A stretch of DNA of 64,000 nucleotides. Source: Lacticaseibacillus zeae DSM 20178 = KCTC 3804 (GTDB lineage Bacteria > Bacillota > Bacilli > Lactobacillales > Lactobacillaceae). Positions 12,445-21,995 of this stretch are shown one piece after another (positions within the stretch are counted from its first letter, which is position 1; every line of letters begins with the position of its first letter). Made by a program: the position numbers and the translations under genes. The notes beneath the pieces were generated by a model. The model was given only the letters and a program-made list of their open reading frames with translations, was not told the origin of the DNA and made no database searches. Where the stretch lies: NCBI RefSeq assembly GCF_000260435.1, contig NZ_BACQ01000052.1, forward strand, positions 21,159-85,158, written 5' to 3'.

Positions 12445-12870
12445 TTAAGGGTGTACCAGTCCGCCATCATCGCCGCTAGTGCCTTTACTCCCTTGCGCTG
12501 GCTTGATTTCAATCAGCAATTTATGCGGTAGGCAGATGCTTTGCTGCCCAATTTGGCTAATCCAGCCCGTATGCACCGCAATCTGATCTGGCGAATTATC
12601 TTCCTTGTCGCGAATGCGTGTGCCATCAACTTCGATAACATTGTACTGCCCCTTTGCAGGATACAGTGTAAACTGTTGGTGGCCTGAATGTGCATCCAGC
12701 TTAACACGTCGCTTCACGTGACCATTAATCGAAATAATCGCCACTTTTTGATCCGCGTTCACATGCGCCTCGGTCATCGAAAAAATCCCCAGTGGAATGA
12801 AGCATGCTATGAAGAGTATGACCACAATGACATAATCCAGTGGTCGTACATATTTTTTTAGCCAGTGCAT
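12445..12870 (-). CDS. NusG domain II-containing membrane-anchored protein
   Basis: 141 residues. One membrane anchor (about residues 13-32, DYVIVVILFIACFIPLGIF) is followed by an extracytoplasmic NusG-II-like beta domain ending HTGWISQIGQQSICLPHKLL. The single-anchor NusG-II architecture is known from loci for menaquinone, flavin-dependent electron transfer and quinone redox genes in Firmicutes. Here it sits next to cytochrome bd genes, which fits, but its role is not shown. GAGGTGACC precedes the ATG. The C-terminal tail is glycine-rich and looks unstructured. Confidence 0.75.
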   Translation of the reverse strand: MHWLKKYVRPLDYVIVVILFIACFIPLGIFSMTEAHVNADQKVAIISINGHVKRRVKLDAHSGHQQFTLYPAKGQYNVIEVDGTRIRDKEDNSPDQIAVHTGWISQIGQQSICLPHKLLIEIKPAQGSKGTSGDDGGLVHP

Positions 12871-12932
12871 GTTAGGTCACCTCGAATCGGTTTATCAGTT
12901 TCTTATTGTACGCGTTAACAACTAAAAATATG

Positions 12933-12972
12933 AAAAAACCAGCCGCACTCCAATCTAGGAATGCGGCTGGTT
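12933..12972 (-). terminator. Terminator after cydC
   Basis: AACCAGCCGCA pairs with TGCGGCTGGTT around a 14-nt loop; on the minus strand it ends in a T-rich tract (TTTTTTCATA). It separates cydABDC from the NusG-II gene. Confidence 0.85.
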
Positions 12973-13026
12973 TGCGCCAATAAGTTTAGATGCAGTTTTT
13001 TTACTGCTAGGAAGTTTTTAAACGCC

Positions 13027-14754
13027 TCACCGCAACCCCGCATCCAGCGCATACAGATTCTGATACCGCTGATTCTGCTCAGCCAAATGCTGCGGCGTGT
13101 CATTCATCGTCAGCCGGCCATCTTCCAGGAAGACGACGCGATCGGTTTGGCTGACACCTTGCAGATGATGGGTGACCCAGAGAATGGTCTTCCCTTTTAG
13201 AACGGAGAACGTCGTATCCAGCAGCGCCTGTTCGGTAATCGGGTCCAAGCCAACGGTAGGTTCGTCCAGCAGTACGATAGGCGCATCCTGTAAAAGAATC
13301 CGCGCTAACGATAACCGCTGACGCTCACCACCGGAAAAGGCAAAGCCGGCTTCTTCGACACTGCTGTCCATACCATTGGGCAGTTGGGCAATGAGTTTGT
13401 CCAGCTTGACGGCTTTCAACGCCGCAGCGACTTCTTCATCGCTGGCATTTTCATTGCCCAAACGGACGTTATTAATAATCGACGTACTGAACAGAAATGG
13501 ACTTTGATCTAGTACCGCGAACAAATTCGTGCGGTGTTCCTGATAGGTCAGCACATCCTCCCCGTCAATCAGCACTTGGCCGGTTGTCGGCGTTAAGTCA
13601 CCCAAGACCAGTTGCAACAAGGTCGTTTTCCCCATGCCACTGGGACCGAGAATCGCCATTTTTTCGCCGGCGTAAACGGTTAAATCGATATCGGTGATCA
13701 ATTCAGGATCGGTTGGCGTATAGCGGAAGCTAACCTGCTTCAGCTGAACGGTTTTAAAACTAGTCGGTACCGGTTGCTGTTTGGGCAATGCCCGCGTCAC
13801 CGGGTGCAGATCATTGAGGTGCCGGATCGCATCTCGATAAGTCGGCCACTCACCGACGCCTTGGGCAATGCCGGAAAAGGCTTGATCAAGCGGAAAAACA
13901 ACCAGTACGAAAGCGCCGACCCAGTTGGCACTTGCCTGACTGCCAGTCCATTCAAGGTTGGTCCAAATTAGCATACTGATGGTAATCAACACGAAGAGTA
14001 ACTGGCCGACAAAGTCCCGTCCCCATTGGAAACGTTTGGATTTTGCAGTCGAAGCAGCCAGTTTTTTCGGTGCTGCCAAGCTTTGATCCAAAAACTCCTG
14101 ACCACGATGGGTGATGACCCAATCGGATAGGCCAAGCACCGAGTCCGTCAGTGATACATAAGCATCATGGTTCAGTTGCTTTTGCTCAGCCTTGCGGAAG
14201 CGTTCAACCACTAGCCCCCACCAAGGAAGAATCAGGATCTGGAACAGTAGTAACAAGCAGATCCATAACGCAAAACCCCAGTTGAACCAGCCCAATAGTA
14301 ACGTGGCAATCACCGTTAAGCCAGCGCCAACCACGGTCGGAAAAATCATCCGCAAATAGAGGTTCTGAATGTGGCCGATGTCATCTGCCAGTAATCCCAA
14401 AATATCACCGGTCTGGTGGTGTTCCGAGACAAATGCCGCATCGGTTTCCAGCACTTTGTATAACTTACGGCGCATATGGCTGGTAATCCGCAGCACCCAG
14501 TTGTGACTGGTTAAACGCTCAACATATTGGAAAACCGGGCGGCCAACCCCAAAGGCACGGGTCAGGACAACGGTCACATAAATCGCCGCAAATAAGGGTT
14601 TAGTGGCACTTTTATCAATTAAAAAGCCTGAGGTGAACATCAACGCGCCAGCAAACACGAACGTCATGACCCCAAGAACCAGCGACCAAAACAGTAGCCA
14701 CCGGTAGCGTTTTAGATCAGGCCGGACCCAGTGTTCATTTTTCCACCAATGCAT
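13027..14754 (-). CDS. cydC: ABC transporter CydC, cytochrome bd assembly exporter subunit
   Basis: 575 residues: membrane domain, then ATPase with GPSGMGKTTL, FSGGERQRLSLA and IVLLDEPTVGLD. In the CydDC complex it exports reductant thiols (cysteine, glutathione) or supports heme loading needed for cytochrome bd. It overlaps cydD by 20 bp. The frame opens at a GTG at 14763, but that codon overlaps the GAGG Shine-Dalgarno. The ATG at 14754 stands 8 nt from it and is the better start. The order cydA-B-D-C is the usual lactic acid bacterium operon. Confidence 0.92.
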   Translation of the reverse strand: MHWWKNEHWVRPDLKRYRWLLFWSLVLGVMTFVFAGALMFTSGFLIDKSATKPLFAAIYVTVVLTRAFGVGRPVFQYVERLTSHNWVLRITSHMRRKLYKVLETDAAFVSEHHQTGDILGLLADDIGHIQNLYLRMIFPTVVGAGLTVIATLLLGWFNWGFALWICLLLLFQILILPWWGLVVERFRKAEQKQLNHDAYVSLTDSVLGLSDWVITHRGQEFLDQSLAAPKKLAASTAKSKRFQWGRDFVGQLLFVLITISMLIWTNLEWTGSQASANWVGAFVLVVFPLDQAFSGIAQGVGEWPTYRDAIRHLNDLHPVTRALPKQQPVPTSFKTVQLKQVSFRYTPTDPELITDIDLTVYAGEKMAILGPSGMGKTTLLQLVLGDLTPTTGQVLIDGEDVLTYQEHRTNLFAVLDQSPFLFSTSIINNVRLGNENASDEEVAAALKAVKLDKLIAQLPNGMDSSVEEAGFAFSGGERQRLSLARILLQDAPIVLLDEPTVGLDPITEQALLDTTFSVLKGKTILWVTHHLQGVSQTDRVVFLEDGRLTMNDTPQHLAEQNQRYQNLYALDAGLR

Positions 14755-16477
14755 TGAATTCACCTCGCATTTCGTGTACCAGTGCCTGATATGGCTTAGA
14801 GTGGGCCGCTAGCTCGCTCGGTGTTCCTTCAGCAACGATCCGCCCGCCATCCACGACAATCACGCGATCCATTTGATTGAGCCAGTGCAGTCGGTGCGTG
14901 GCGAAGATGACCAGGCGATTTTTAAATAGCGGCACCAAAGTCTCCTTTAGCTCGGCTTCGGTTTCAATATCCAAATGGGCAGTCGGCTCGTCGAATAACC
15001 AGATCGACCGGTTGGTGTCAACCAGTGTTCTGGCCAACGCGATTCGCTGGGCCTGGCCGCCAGAAATTCCCCGGCCACCTTCACCGATGCGGGTGGCATA
15101 CCCATCCGGCAACGTCTCGATCCAGTGACTCAAACCTGCCGCCGCTGCTGCTTGCCGAACTTCGTCATCCGAAGCACTGGGGCGATAAAAGCGAATGTTA
15201 GCGGCAATGGTATCCGCAAACAAATACGGATCCTGAGGAATATAACTCAAATGATCCTGCCAGGCGGCCTGCGTCAGATGCGGCACCTTGGTTCCCCGGA
15301 CAGTGATCGTTGCGGATTGCGGTTGCAAAAAGCCGCCAATCAAATTCAACAATGTCGACTTGCCGGAACCGCTGGCCCCAATGATTGCTACCTTTTCCGG
15401 ACCGGTAAACTGCAGATTGGCGTCATGAATTCCTGCACGTTTATCGTCGTACATGAAATCAAGATGCTGCATGGTTAATGTATCTTGATTCTGCCAACCG
15501 TCAAACGCCGGCAACACCTTGGTGTCAGTCGGCAACGGCTGGTCGATCACCTTCCAGATCGCGGCCATCGCGTTTTTACCGTTTAACGTTGCGTGGTAAT
15601 CCGTGCCGAAATCACGAATCGGCATAAAATACTCCGGCGCCAGAATCAGCGCCACCATCGCTGGATATAGTGGAATGCCACCGTCCATAAGCTTAATGCC
15701 AAGAAAAACCGCAACAACCGCAATCGACAAGGTGGTAAAAAAGTCCAACGCAAAGGTCGACAACATGGCAATGCGTAAAACGCCCATGGTCTGCTTCCGG
15801 TAATCTTCCGAAACTTCATAAACGTTATTGGCGTACTGGCGACTAATGCCCATCAATTGCAGCGTTTTGAGTCCCCGCAGCGAATCAATGAAATGGTTGC
15901 TCATTTTCTGAAAACCGGCATACTGACTTTCCGACTTATCACGCGCTGCCAGTCCCAAAATCACCATGAACAAGATGATGATCGGAAACATAATCAGCAA
16001 GGTAAAGCCGGTCAACCAATTTTCATACCAGATATAGGCGACCAAAACCCATGGAATAATGCTCATGTTGAGAATTTTGTTTAAAATCAGTTCAATATAA
16101 TTTTCGGCTTCGGGAATGCCGTCAAGCGCCATGGTGACCAGATTACCGGTGCCTTCTTTTGCCACTGCCGCTGGTCCTAATGCATACAAGTGCTTCAGCA
16201 ATTGTTCTTGCAACCACGCAGACCCTTTCATGGCAAAGCGGGCACCGATGCGATTGCGCACCCACACAATGAGCTGCCGCACGGTAAATGCCAGTGCAAA
16301 CAGCCCCAAAGGCATCCATAACCCGGCTAAACTTTGACGATTCCAGGAATGGACGATCCCTTCTGCAAGAAACTTTCCTTGCAATAAAATAACAAAAGCT
16401 TGCACGAGCGCAAACCCGGCAAGCATTGTCATTGTTTTCCTCATTCCCGATAAGCGCATGAGCGTCTTATCGATCAT
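14735..16477 (-). CDS. cydD: ABC transporter CydD, cytochrome bd assembly exporter subunit
   Basis: 580 residues with an N-terminal six-helix membrane domain and a C-terminal ATPase domain: Walker A GASGSGKSTL, signature ISGGQAQRIALA, Walker B IWLFDEPTAHLD. It is the partner of CydC. Its ATG overlaps the cydB stop (ATGA) and follows an AAAGGAG site, so translation is coupled to cydB. This placement right after cydB is the strongest reason for the CydD call over a generic ABC exporter. Confidence 0.92.
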   Translation of the reverse strand: MIDKTLMRLSGMRKTMTMLAGFALVQAFVILLQGKFLAEGIVHSWNRQSLAGLWMPLGLFALAFTVRQLIVWVRNRIGARFAMKGSAWLQEQLLKHLYALGPAAVAKEGTGNLVTMALDGIPEAENYIELILNKILNMSIIPWVLVAYIWYENWLTGFTLLIMFPIIILFMVILGLAARDKSESQYAGFQKMSNHFIDSLRGLKTLQLMGISRQYANNVYEVSEDYRKQTMGVLRIAMLSTFALDFFTTLSIAVVAVFLGIKLMDGGIPLYPAMVALILAPEYFMPIRDFGTDYHATLNGKNAMAAIWKVIDQPLPTDTKVLPAFDGWQNQDTLTMQHLDFMYDDKRAGIHDANLQFTGPEKVAIIGASGSGKSTLLNLIGGFLQPQSATITVRGTKVPHLTQAAWQDHLSYIPQDPYLFADTIAANIRFYRPSASDDEVRQAAAAAGLSHWIETLPDGYATRIGEGGRGISGGQAQRIALARTLVDTNRSIWLFDEPTAHLDIETEAELKETLVPLFKNRLVIFATHRLHWLNQMDRVIVVDGGRIVAEGTPSELAAHSKPYQALVHEMRGEFNALVEK

Positions 16478-17487
16478 TCACTAACCGCTCCTTTTGCTTG
16501 AATACGTTTGTGGAAGACAACGTAACTCCAGATGAAGTAGATTAAGGCAATTGGCAACAGGATAACTGCCACGATGGTCATGATGGTGAGGGTCAAGGAG
16601 CTGGCACTGGCATCTTTTGCAAGAATGGACATGGCTGCATCCTGCCCGATCATGACACGTGGGAATAAGCCATTGAAGATGACGCCAACGACGCCAACCA
16701 GTCCAATCGCACTTCCGACAAAGGAAAGCACTTCATTATCCTTCAATACCCCGATATGGGCAGCGACCGTTGAGCCGACAATCACAACCAAAATCAGCAA
16801 CGTGCTGATAGGACGCTCCTTGAAGAAGTCGGTCATAAAGAACAGCAGAAGTGCGAATACAACTTCACCGGCATATAGCAGATAATACAGCTTGCTATTC
16901 CAATCGCGCGCACGCTTGCGTAAATCACCGGTTGTCTTCAGGCGAATGAAGTTCAACCCGTGCATCAGCATCATCAACGTCACCGCGACACCACCAACGA
17001 TGGTCAGAAGATTAATCTGATTACCCAACGTCGGATAAACATCGCCAGCCTTGGTAATTGGTAGCGGCTGGATAATCGCAGTGAAAATCATCCCTAACAC
17101 AAACGGCGGAATCAAACTGCCGCAAGCCAGCGCCCAGCGCCAGATATTGCGACCAGTTTTGGTCTCGGCGTGTGCCGCAAACTCAAAGGACACACCACGA
17201 ACAATCAGCCCAAACAAAACGATGAAGAACATGATGTAAAAGCCGGAGAACAAGCTTGCGTACCACATTGGATAGGAAGCAAACATCGCACCGCCAGCGG
17301 TGATCAGCCAAACTTCATTACCATCCCAATGCGGACCGATCGTTGCCACCAACTGATCTTCTTCGCTCGTGTTGCGCGCTAACAGTTTGGTTGACATGCC
17401 AACGCCAAAGTCGAAGCCTTCAAGTACGAAGAAACCGCTGAACAGGACGAACAATAAAAAGAACCATAAAATCTGTAACCAGCTCAT
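16474..17487 (-). CDS. cydB: Cytochrome bd ubiquinol/menaquinol oxidase subunit II
   Basis: A 337-residue membrane protein with about eight helices. It contains the conserved HWDGNEVWLITAGGA segment and the N-terminal FVLEGFDFGVG signature of CydB. It pairs with CydA to reduce oxygen to water with quinol electrons. Lactobacilli usually lack heme synthesis, so activity would need external heme and often menaquinone. The start ATG overlaps the cydA stop (ATGA). Confidence 0.96.
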   Translation of the reverse strand: MSWLQILWFFLLFVLFSGFFVLEGFDFGVGMSTKLLARNTSEEDQLVATIGPHWDGNEVWLITAGGAMFASYPMWYASLFSGFYIMFFIVLFGLIVRGVSFEFAAHAETKTGRNIWRWALACGSLIPPFVLGMIFTAIIQPLPITKAGDVYPTLGNQINLLTIVGGVAVTLMMLMHGLNFIRLKTTGDLRKRARDWNSKLYYLLYAGEVVFALLLFFMTDFFKERPISTLLILVVIVGSTVAAHIGVLKDNEVLSFVGSAIGLVGVVGVIFNGLFPRVMIGQDAAMSILAKDASASSLTLTIMTIVAVILLPIALIYFIWSYVVFHKRIQAKGAVSE

Positions 17488-18908
17488 TTTGCGAACGCCT
17501 CCTTAGCTAACGGATCGCTGTTGACCCCATAATCGGTGTTCAAATCGCCTTCTGGTCCTTTCTTCAAAACGCGGTGTGAATAGTAAATCATGACACCGCC
17601 GAGTAAGGTGAAGATCAGGAAGTAGCAAATGTTGGTGAACAGCAACTGACCGGCTGTCGTGGTTGGCGAAACCGCATCGGCGATCGTGTACAATCCGTAA
17701 ACAACCCACGGATAACGACCTAACTCAGTGATGAACCAGCCAGCCGTGTTAATGATAAATGGCAGCCATAGTGCAAAGCCGAGAATGTATAGCAGCCAAC
17801 GTTGATTCAACAACGTATCCTTCTTCTTGCGACCGAACCAAAGACCTAAGACACCAAGCAGGAATAGCAGAACACCGCCACCGGCCATGACCCGGAAGCT
17901 CCAGAACAAGGTCTTAACCGGTACATAGTAGTCTTTGTCTTTACCATACTTAGCTTGAAGTTCTTTGTTAGCCGTCTCCATGCCTTTAACCGAACCGTTC
18001 ATTTTGTGGTAGGACAACAGGCTCAGCAAATATGGCACTTCAATATTGCCACTCGTCGTGTGATCTTTGGTATTGATCAACTCAACCAACGTCCACGGTG
18101 CCGGATCACTGGTATCTTTGTAAATCCCTTCGGTAGCCGCAAACTTCATTGGCTGATCTTTGATAATGAATTGCGTCTGCAAATCACCAAAACCGATCGC
18201 GCACGCAGAAGCGATGGTGCCGACTACCAAACCGACTTTAAGTGACTTCTTGTAAAAGTCGACCTGATCCTTCTTCAGTAACCGCCAAGCAGCCATGCCC
18301 GCAACGGCAAACCCGGCTGTAGTGAAGGCACCAAAGATAACATGCGGAAATTCAACCCACAACTGCGGATTCGTGATCACGGCACCAAAGTCAACCAACT
18401 TGACCCGTCCTGTGGTTTGACTGATCGCAAAGCCAGTTGGGTGCTGCATAAAGGCATTTGCTGAAAGAATCCAAATTGCCGATAACGTGGTACCTAACCA
18501 GGTCATCCAAATAAAGATAGCATGTACAGCTGGCTTGAAGCGATCCCAAGTAAACATCCACAAACCGATGAACGTCGATTCCATAAAGAATGCCAGCAGC
18601 GCTTCAATCGCCAGTGGCACCCCGAAGATGTCCCCCATGAATCGTGAATAGTTCGACCAATTCATGCCGAACTGAAATTCTTGAATAATGCCGGTAACGA
18701 CCCCTACGGCAAAGCTGAGCAAGAAGATCTTGCCCCAGAACTTGGCCATCTTCTTATATGTCTCATTCTTTTTGCGCACATATAGCGTTTCCATAATGGC
18801 GGTCACAAGGCCCATACCAATTGAAAACGGCACGAAAAAGAAATGGAAAACGGTCGTCATCGCAAACTGAAAACGTGCAAGCGATAATACGTCCATTGCC
18901 ATTAGCAT
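17484..18908 (-). CDS. cydA: Cytochrome bd oxidase subunit I
   Basis: 474 residues, the short Q-loop type. The heme ligand histidine is in VFHFFFVPFSIG, another is in FPHVIFGAFTT, the b558 methionine is in RVMAGGG, and the quinol-loop motif reads GRYPWVVYG where E. coli has GRQPW. The frame opens upstream at 18935, but AAGGAGG lies 8 nt before the ATG at 18908, which begins MLMAMDVLSLARFQF, so this start is chosen. It is the first gene of cydABDC. Confidence 0.96.
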   Translation of the reverse strand: MLMAMDVLSLARFQFAMTTVFHFFFVPFSIGMGLVTAIMETLYVRKKNETYKKMAKFWGKIFLLSFAVGVVTGIIQEFQFGMNWSNYSRFMGDIFGVPLAIEALLAFFMESTFIGLWMFTWDRFKPAVHAIFIWMTWLGTTLSAIWILSANAFMQHPTGFAISQTTGRVKLVDFGAVITNPQLWVEFPHVIFGAFTTAGFAVAGMAAWRLLKKDQVDFYKKSLKVGLVVGTIASACAIGFGDLQTQFIIKDQPMKFAATEGIYKDTSDPAPWTLVELINTKDHTTSGNIEVPYLLSLLSYHKMNGSVKGMETANKELQAKYGKDKDYYVPVKTLFWSFRVMAGGGVLLFLLGVLGLWFGRKKKDTLLNQRWLLYILGFALWLPFIINTAGWFITELGRYPWVVYGLYTIADAVSPTTTAGQLLFTNICYFLIFTLLGGVMIYYSHRVLKKGPEGDLNTDYGVNSDPLAKEAFAK

Positions 18909-18944
18909 ATGTTTCTCCTCCTTCAATAGATTCATTACAATCTA

Positions 18945-18950
18945 AGTATA
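18945..18950 (-). promoter_or_regulatory. Likely -10 box of the cyd operon
   Basis: TATACT on the minus strand lies about 37 nt before the cydA start. The -35 region is AT-rich (TTTTTAAAAAA) and does not match consensus, so an activator may be needed. No canonical Rex site was found between 18909 and 19140. Confidence 0.4.
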
Positions 18951-19140
18951 CCCCGATATTTATTTTTTAAAAACCAAAAACCCAAAAAACAAGATGGAAA
19001 TCATGCTTCTCACATTTTTTCAAATCACAAGGGTGTTATGATATTGGCCGACACGCCCGTCCGCAAACGCTTCCCAGACGTTCTGTTTTCTATCTTTTTC
19101 ACGACTGTAGAAATAATCCATCTGTTTGTGAAAATAAACG

Positions 19141-20445
19141 TCACGGGCGAATAATTTCATGAATGAGCGGTGACTTTTTCGGCGCTGAGGAGCCAATGTG
19201 ATAGGCTTTTTGGACTAGTCCAACAATATCGGCGACATTTTTCGTATCCGTGTGCAACATCACAAGCGTATCGCCTTTCGACACCGGTGTTCCCAGTTTC
19301 TTGTGCAAAACCAATCCGACTGCTAAATCCAAAACGTCATCTTTTTTGGCCCGCCCACCACCGAGCTGCATCGCTGCTAGGCCAAGCGCATTCGTATCAA
19401 TTTGATCGACAACGCCGCTTTCATCGGCAGTCACGGGAATCCGATACTTGGCTTGCGGTAATTTTCGCGGATCGTCAACGACAGCGGGATCGCCGCCTTG
19501 TGCTTGAATTAATTGCTTAAATGCACTCAAAGCGCGCCCGTCCCGCAAAGCGTCTTCGGCTAAGCCGCTGGCAATTTCCAAGTTAGGTGCCTTGCCGCCT
19601 AGTACCAACATTTGCGCTGCTAAAGCCACGGTCAGATCATGCACATCACGCGGCCCGCGATTTTTCAGTACCGCAATGGATTCGGCAATTTCCAGACTAT
19701 TCCCGATCGTAATCCCAAGTGGCTGATTCATGTCAGTCAATAAGGCAACGCTTTTGACGCCAGCACTCTTGCTGATGCTAACCAAAGCCTTGGCTAAGGC
19801 CCGTGCATCTTTGATCGTTTTCATGAACGCACCATTGCCGACTTTGACATCGAAGACTAAGGCATTGGTGCCGCTGGCCAGTTTTTTGCTCATGATGGAG
19901 CCGGCAATAAGTGGTATCGATTCCACAGTGCCCGTCACATCACGCAACGCATAAATCCGGCGATCCGCTGGGGCAACTTCGCGGCTAGCGCTGACAATCG
20001 CTTCGTGGATCGTCTGCACCTGCTTTTTAAACTCTGCCTCGGTTTCGGTGACGTTGAAACCGGGGATACTCTCGAGCTTATCAAGCGTCCCCCCTGTATG
20101 GCCAAGCCCGCGACCGGAAATCATCGGCACCGGCACGCCTAAGCACGCAACCAGCGGCGCCAACGGAATACTGATCTTGTCGCCTACCCCACCGGTGCTG
20201 TGCTTATCGACCTTAATGCCAGGAATTTCGCTGAGATCAAGAACATCGCCGGAGTGCAGCATTGCAAACGCAAAATGGTTGCGTTCGGCATCCGTCATGC
20301 CATTGAAGTAAACCGCCATTAAAAATGCACTCATCTGATAGTCAGGAATCTTGCCAGCAGTATATTGTTCAATCATCCAGGTCAGCTCATCATTTGTCAG
20401 CTCACCTCGATCGCGTTTCTTCGTGATCAAATCGACCATGCGCAT
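19141..20445 (-). CDS. pdp: Pyrimidine-nucleoside phosphorylase
   Basis: 434 residues, the usual length. The signature region KVDKHSTGGVGDK (phosphate site) and SGRGLGHTGGTLDKLE are complete. It splits uridine, thymidine or deoxyuridine with phosphate into base and (deoxy)ribose-1-phosphate. The thymidine phosphorylase (DeoA) name is the alternative; Firmicute members generally act on both uridine and thymidine. AAGGGTG is 7 nt before the ATG at 20445; a second ATG lies two codons in. It is divergent from adenosine deaminase, forming a nucleoside salvage pair. Confidence 0.92.
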   Translation of the reverse strand: MRMVDLITKKRDRGELTNDELTWMIEQYTAGKIPDYQMSAFLMAVYFNGMTDAERNHFAFAMLHSGDVLDLSEIPGIKVDKHSTGGVGDKISIPLAPLVACLGVPVPMISGRGLGHTGGTLDKLESIPGFNVTETEAEFKKQVQTIHEAIVSASREVAPADRRIYALRDVTGTVESIPLIAGSIMSKKLASGTNALVFDVKVGNGAFMKTIKDARALAKALVSISKSAGVKSVALLTDMNQPLGITIGNSLEIAESIAVLKNRGPRDVHDLTVALAAQMLVLGGKAPNLEIASGLAEDALRDGRALSAFKQLIQAQGGDPAVVDDPRKLPQAKYRIPVTADESGVVDQIDTNALGLAAMQLGGGRAKKDDVLDLAVGLVLHKKLGTPVSKGDTLVMLHTDTKNVADIVGLVQKAYHIGSSAPKKSPLIHEIIRP

Positions 20446-20551
20446 CTTTTATCACCCTTACCTTTAATTCGGTTCCTATAACTATTGTAACGCGTTAGCT
20501 GCTGCCTATGTTAAACTCAAGTCATTCTAGGCTTTAACAAAGGAGAAACCG

Positions 20552-21571
20552 ATGGACTTCGACACGCTACATGCTTTAGGTAAAACGGAACTGCACTGCC
20601 ATCTTGACGGCTCATTATCGCTAAGATGCATTCGCCAACTCGCCAAAATGATCAATCGCCCTTTGCCGGCCTCCGGTGACGCCTTGCGCCAAGTCGTTCA
20701 GGCGCCGGCCGATTCTGAAAATCTGGCTGATTATCTCAAAACTTTTGACTTTGTTGCCCCACTGCTCCAGACCAAAAAAGCTTTACAATTGGCGGCTTTC
20801 GATGTTGTCGCCCAGGCGGCGGAAGAAAATGTTCGGTATATCGAAATCAGATTTGCCCCAGCGTTCTCAATCAGCGGCGGCTTGTCTTTAAGTGAAGCAA
20901 CCGAGGCTGTCATCGAAGGTCTGCACCAGGCCATGACCAAGTTCGACATTGTTGCTAAAGCGCTTGTCTGCGGCATGCGCCAGTTGCCCAATGCTGATAA
21001 TCAAGCCATGTTTCGTGCCAATGCTGCGCTGCTAGGTAACGGGTTGGTCGGCGGCGATTTTGCCGGCAACGAGGCTGATTTTCCCACCAGCGTGTGCGCT
21101 CCGGCGATCAAAACTGCGCAAGCGCTCGGCGTTCCATTAACTTTTCACGCCGGCGAATGCCACTGTCCGCAAAATATTGCCGAAGCTATCTTCCTCGGCA
21201 TTCCGCGAATCGGTCACGCCACTGCCTGCTTCGATCAACCAGACCTCATTCAAAAGATCGTCCAGACCCATACCACGATCGAACTGTGCCTGACCAGCAA
21301 CCTGCAAACCAAAGCGGCCCGGTCACTAGATGAGTTCCCGTATCAAGCACTCAAAGCTGCCGGTGCTGCTATCACCATCAACACCGACAACCGCACTGTT
21401 TCCAATACGACTCTGACCCACGAGTACGAACTGTATCAAACCTACTTTAAAACCACCGCTGCAGACTTCTTGGCCTTCAATTTAAACGCCATTAACGCCG
21501 CGTTCATTCCCGAACCGGCCAAGCAAACATTGCGCAACCGGCTGCATCATGATTATGCGGCTTATCTTTAG
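20552..21571 (+). CDS. add: Adenosine deaminase
   Basis: 339 residues. Zn ligands HxH lie in ELHCHLDGSL near residue 16, then FHAGE, RIGHATA and the TINTDNRTVS segment carrying the metal-binding aspartate. It converts adenosine and deoxyadenosine to inosine and deoxyinosine in purine salvage. AAAGGAG precedes the ATG by 6 nt. It is divergent from pdp and shares its 106-bp control region. Confidence 0.93.
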   Translation: MDFDTLHALGKTELHCHLDGSLSLRCIRQLAKMINRPLPASGDALRQVVQAPADSENLADYLKTFDFVAPLLQTKKALQLAAFDVVAQAAEENVRYIEIRFAPAFSISGGLSLSEATEAVIEGLHQAMTKFDIVAKALVCGMRQLPNADNQAMFRANAALLGNGLVGGDFAGNEADFPTSVCAPAIKTAQALGVPLTFHAGECHCPQNIAEAIFLGIPRIGHATACFDQPDLIQKIVQTHTTIELCLTSNLQTKAARSLDEFPYQALKAAGAAITINTDNRTVSNTTLTHEYELYQTYFKTTAADFLAFNLNAINAAFIPEPAKQTLRNRLHHDYAAYL

Positions 21572-21756
21572 GTTGATAGGCATTTGGGTTAAGACCGCAA
21601 ACTCCGCCAGTCTGTTCCTTAAAGCCCTTAACCATTACTTAAGGGAAAAGCCACAACTTCATCATCAATTTTCCCCAGATTCATCCCGGTTGATTCGTGA
21701 TATTACCACATGGTCTGGTTATGCTGGTTTTATCAACAAATGAAAGGATGATTCTT

Positions 21757-21993
21757 ATGTTGATTAACCAAACTGACTTTATTGCAACCCAGTTGCAGCA
21801 AATTGTTTACCCTAACATTAACGCCATCACTGAAACCGGCGTTCCCATTACGATTACAACGAATAAAAAACAGCGCGACGACCCTGCATTTTGGCAAAGC
21901 ATCAGCGCTATTTTAAGAGCCCATCTCTGGGTTCCGGTTTCGAAAAAATATCATGAGTTAACCGACCATGACTGGCTGGCAACGCCTGCGTAG
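21757..21993 (+). CDS. Small protein of unknown function (78 aa)
   Basis: A 78-residue reading frame with AAAGGATG 6 nt before the ATG. The frame is open back to 21697, but only 21757 has a good ribosome site. No signal peptide, membrane segment or known motif is visible. The C-terminal half is acidic and rich in aromatic residues (ELTDHDWLA). It converges with the next gene, leaving 2 bp between the stop codons, so transcripts probably run into each other. I do not recognise it. Confidence 0.6.
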   Translation: MLINQTDFIATQLQQIVYPNINAITETGVPITITTNKKQRDDPAFWQSISAILRAHLWVPVSKKYHELTDHDWLATPA

Positions 21994-21995
21994 TC

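Noticed and set aside
18909..19140. Rex or CcpA site upstream of cydA
   Set aside because: TTGTGA-like half-sites occur near 19030 and 19124 but no correctly spaced inverted partner is present; no cre match within two mismatches was found.
21549..21743. A 64-residue frame overlapping the end of add
   Set aside because: Different frame from add, no ribosome site, overlaps a well-supported gene.
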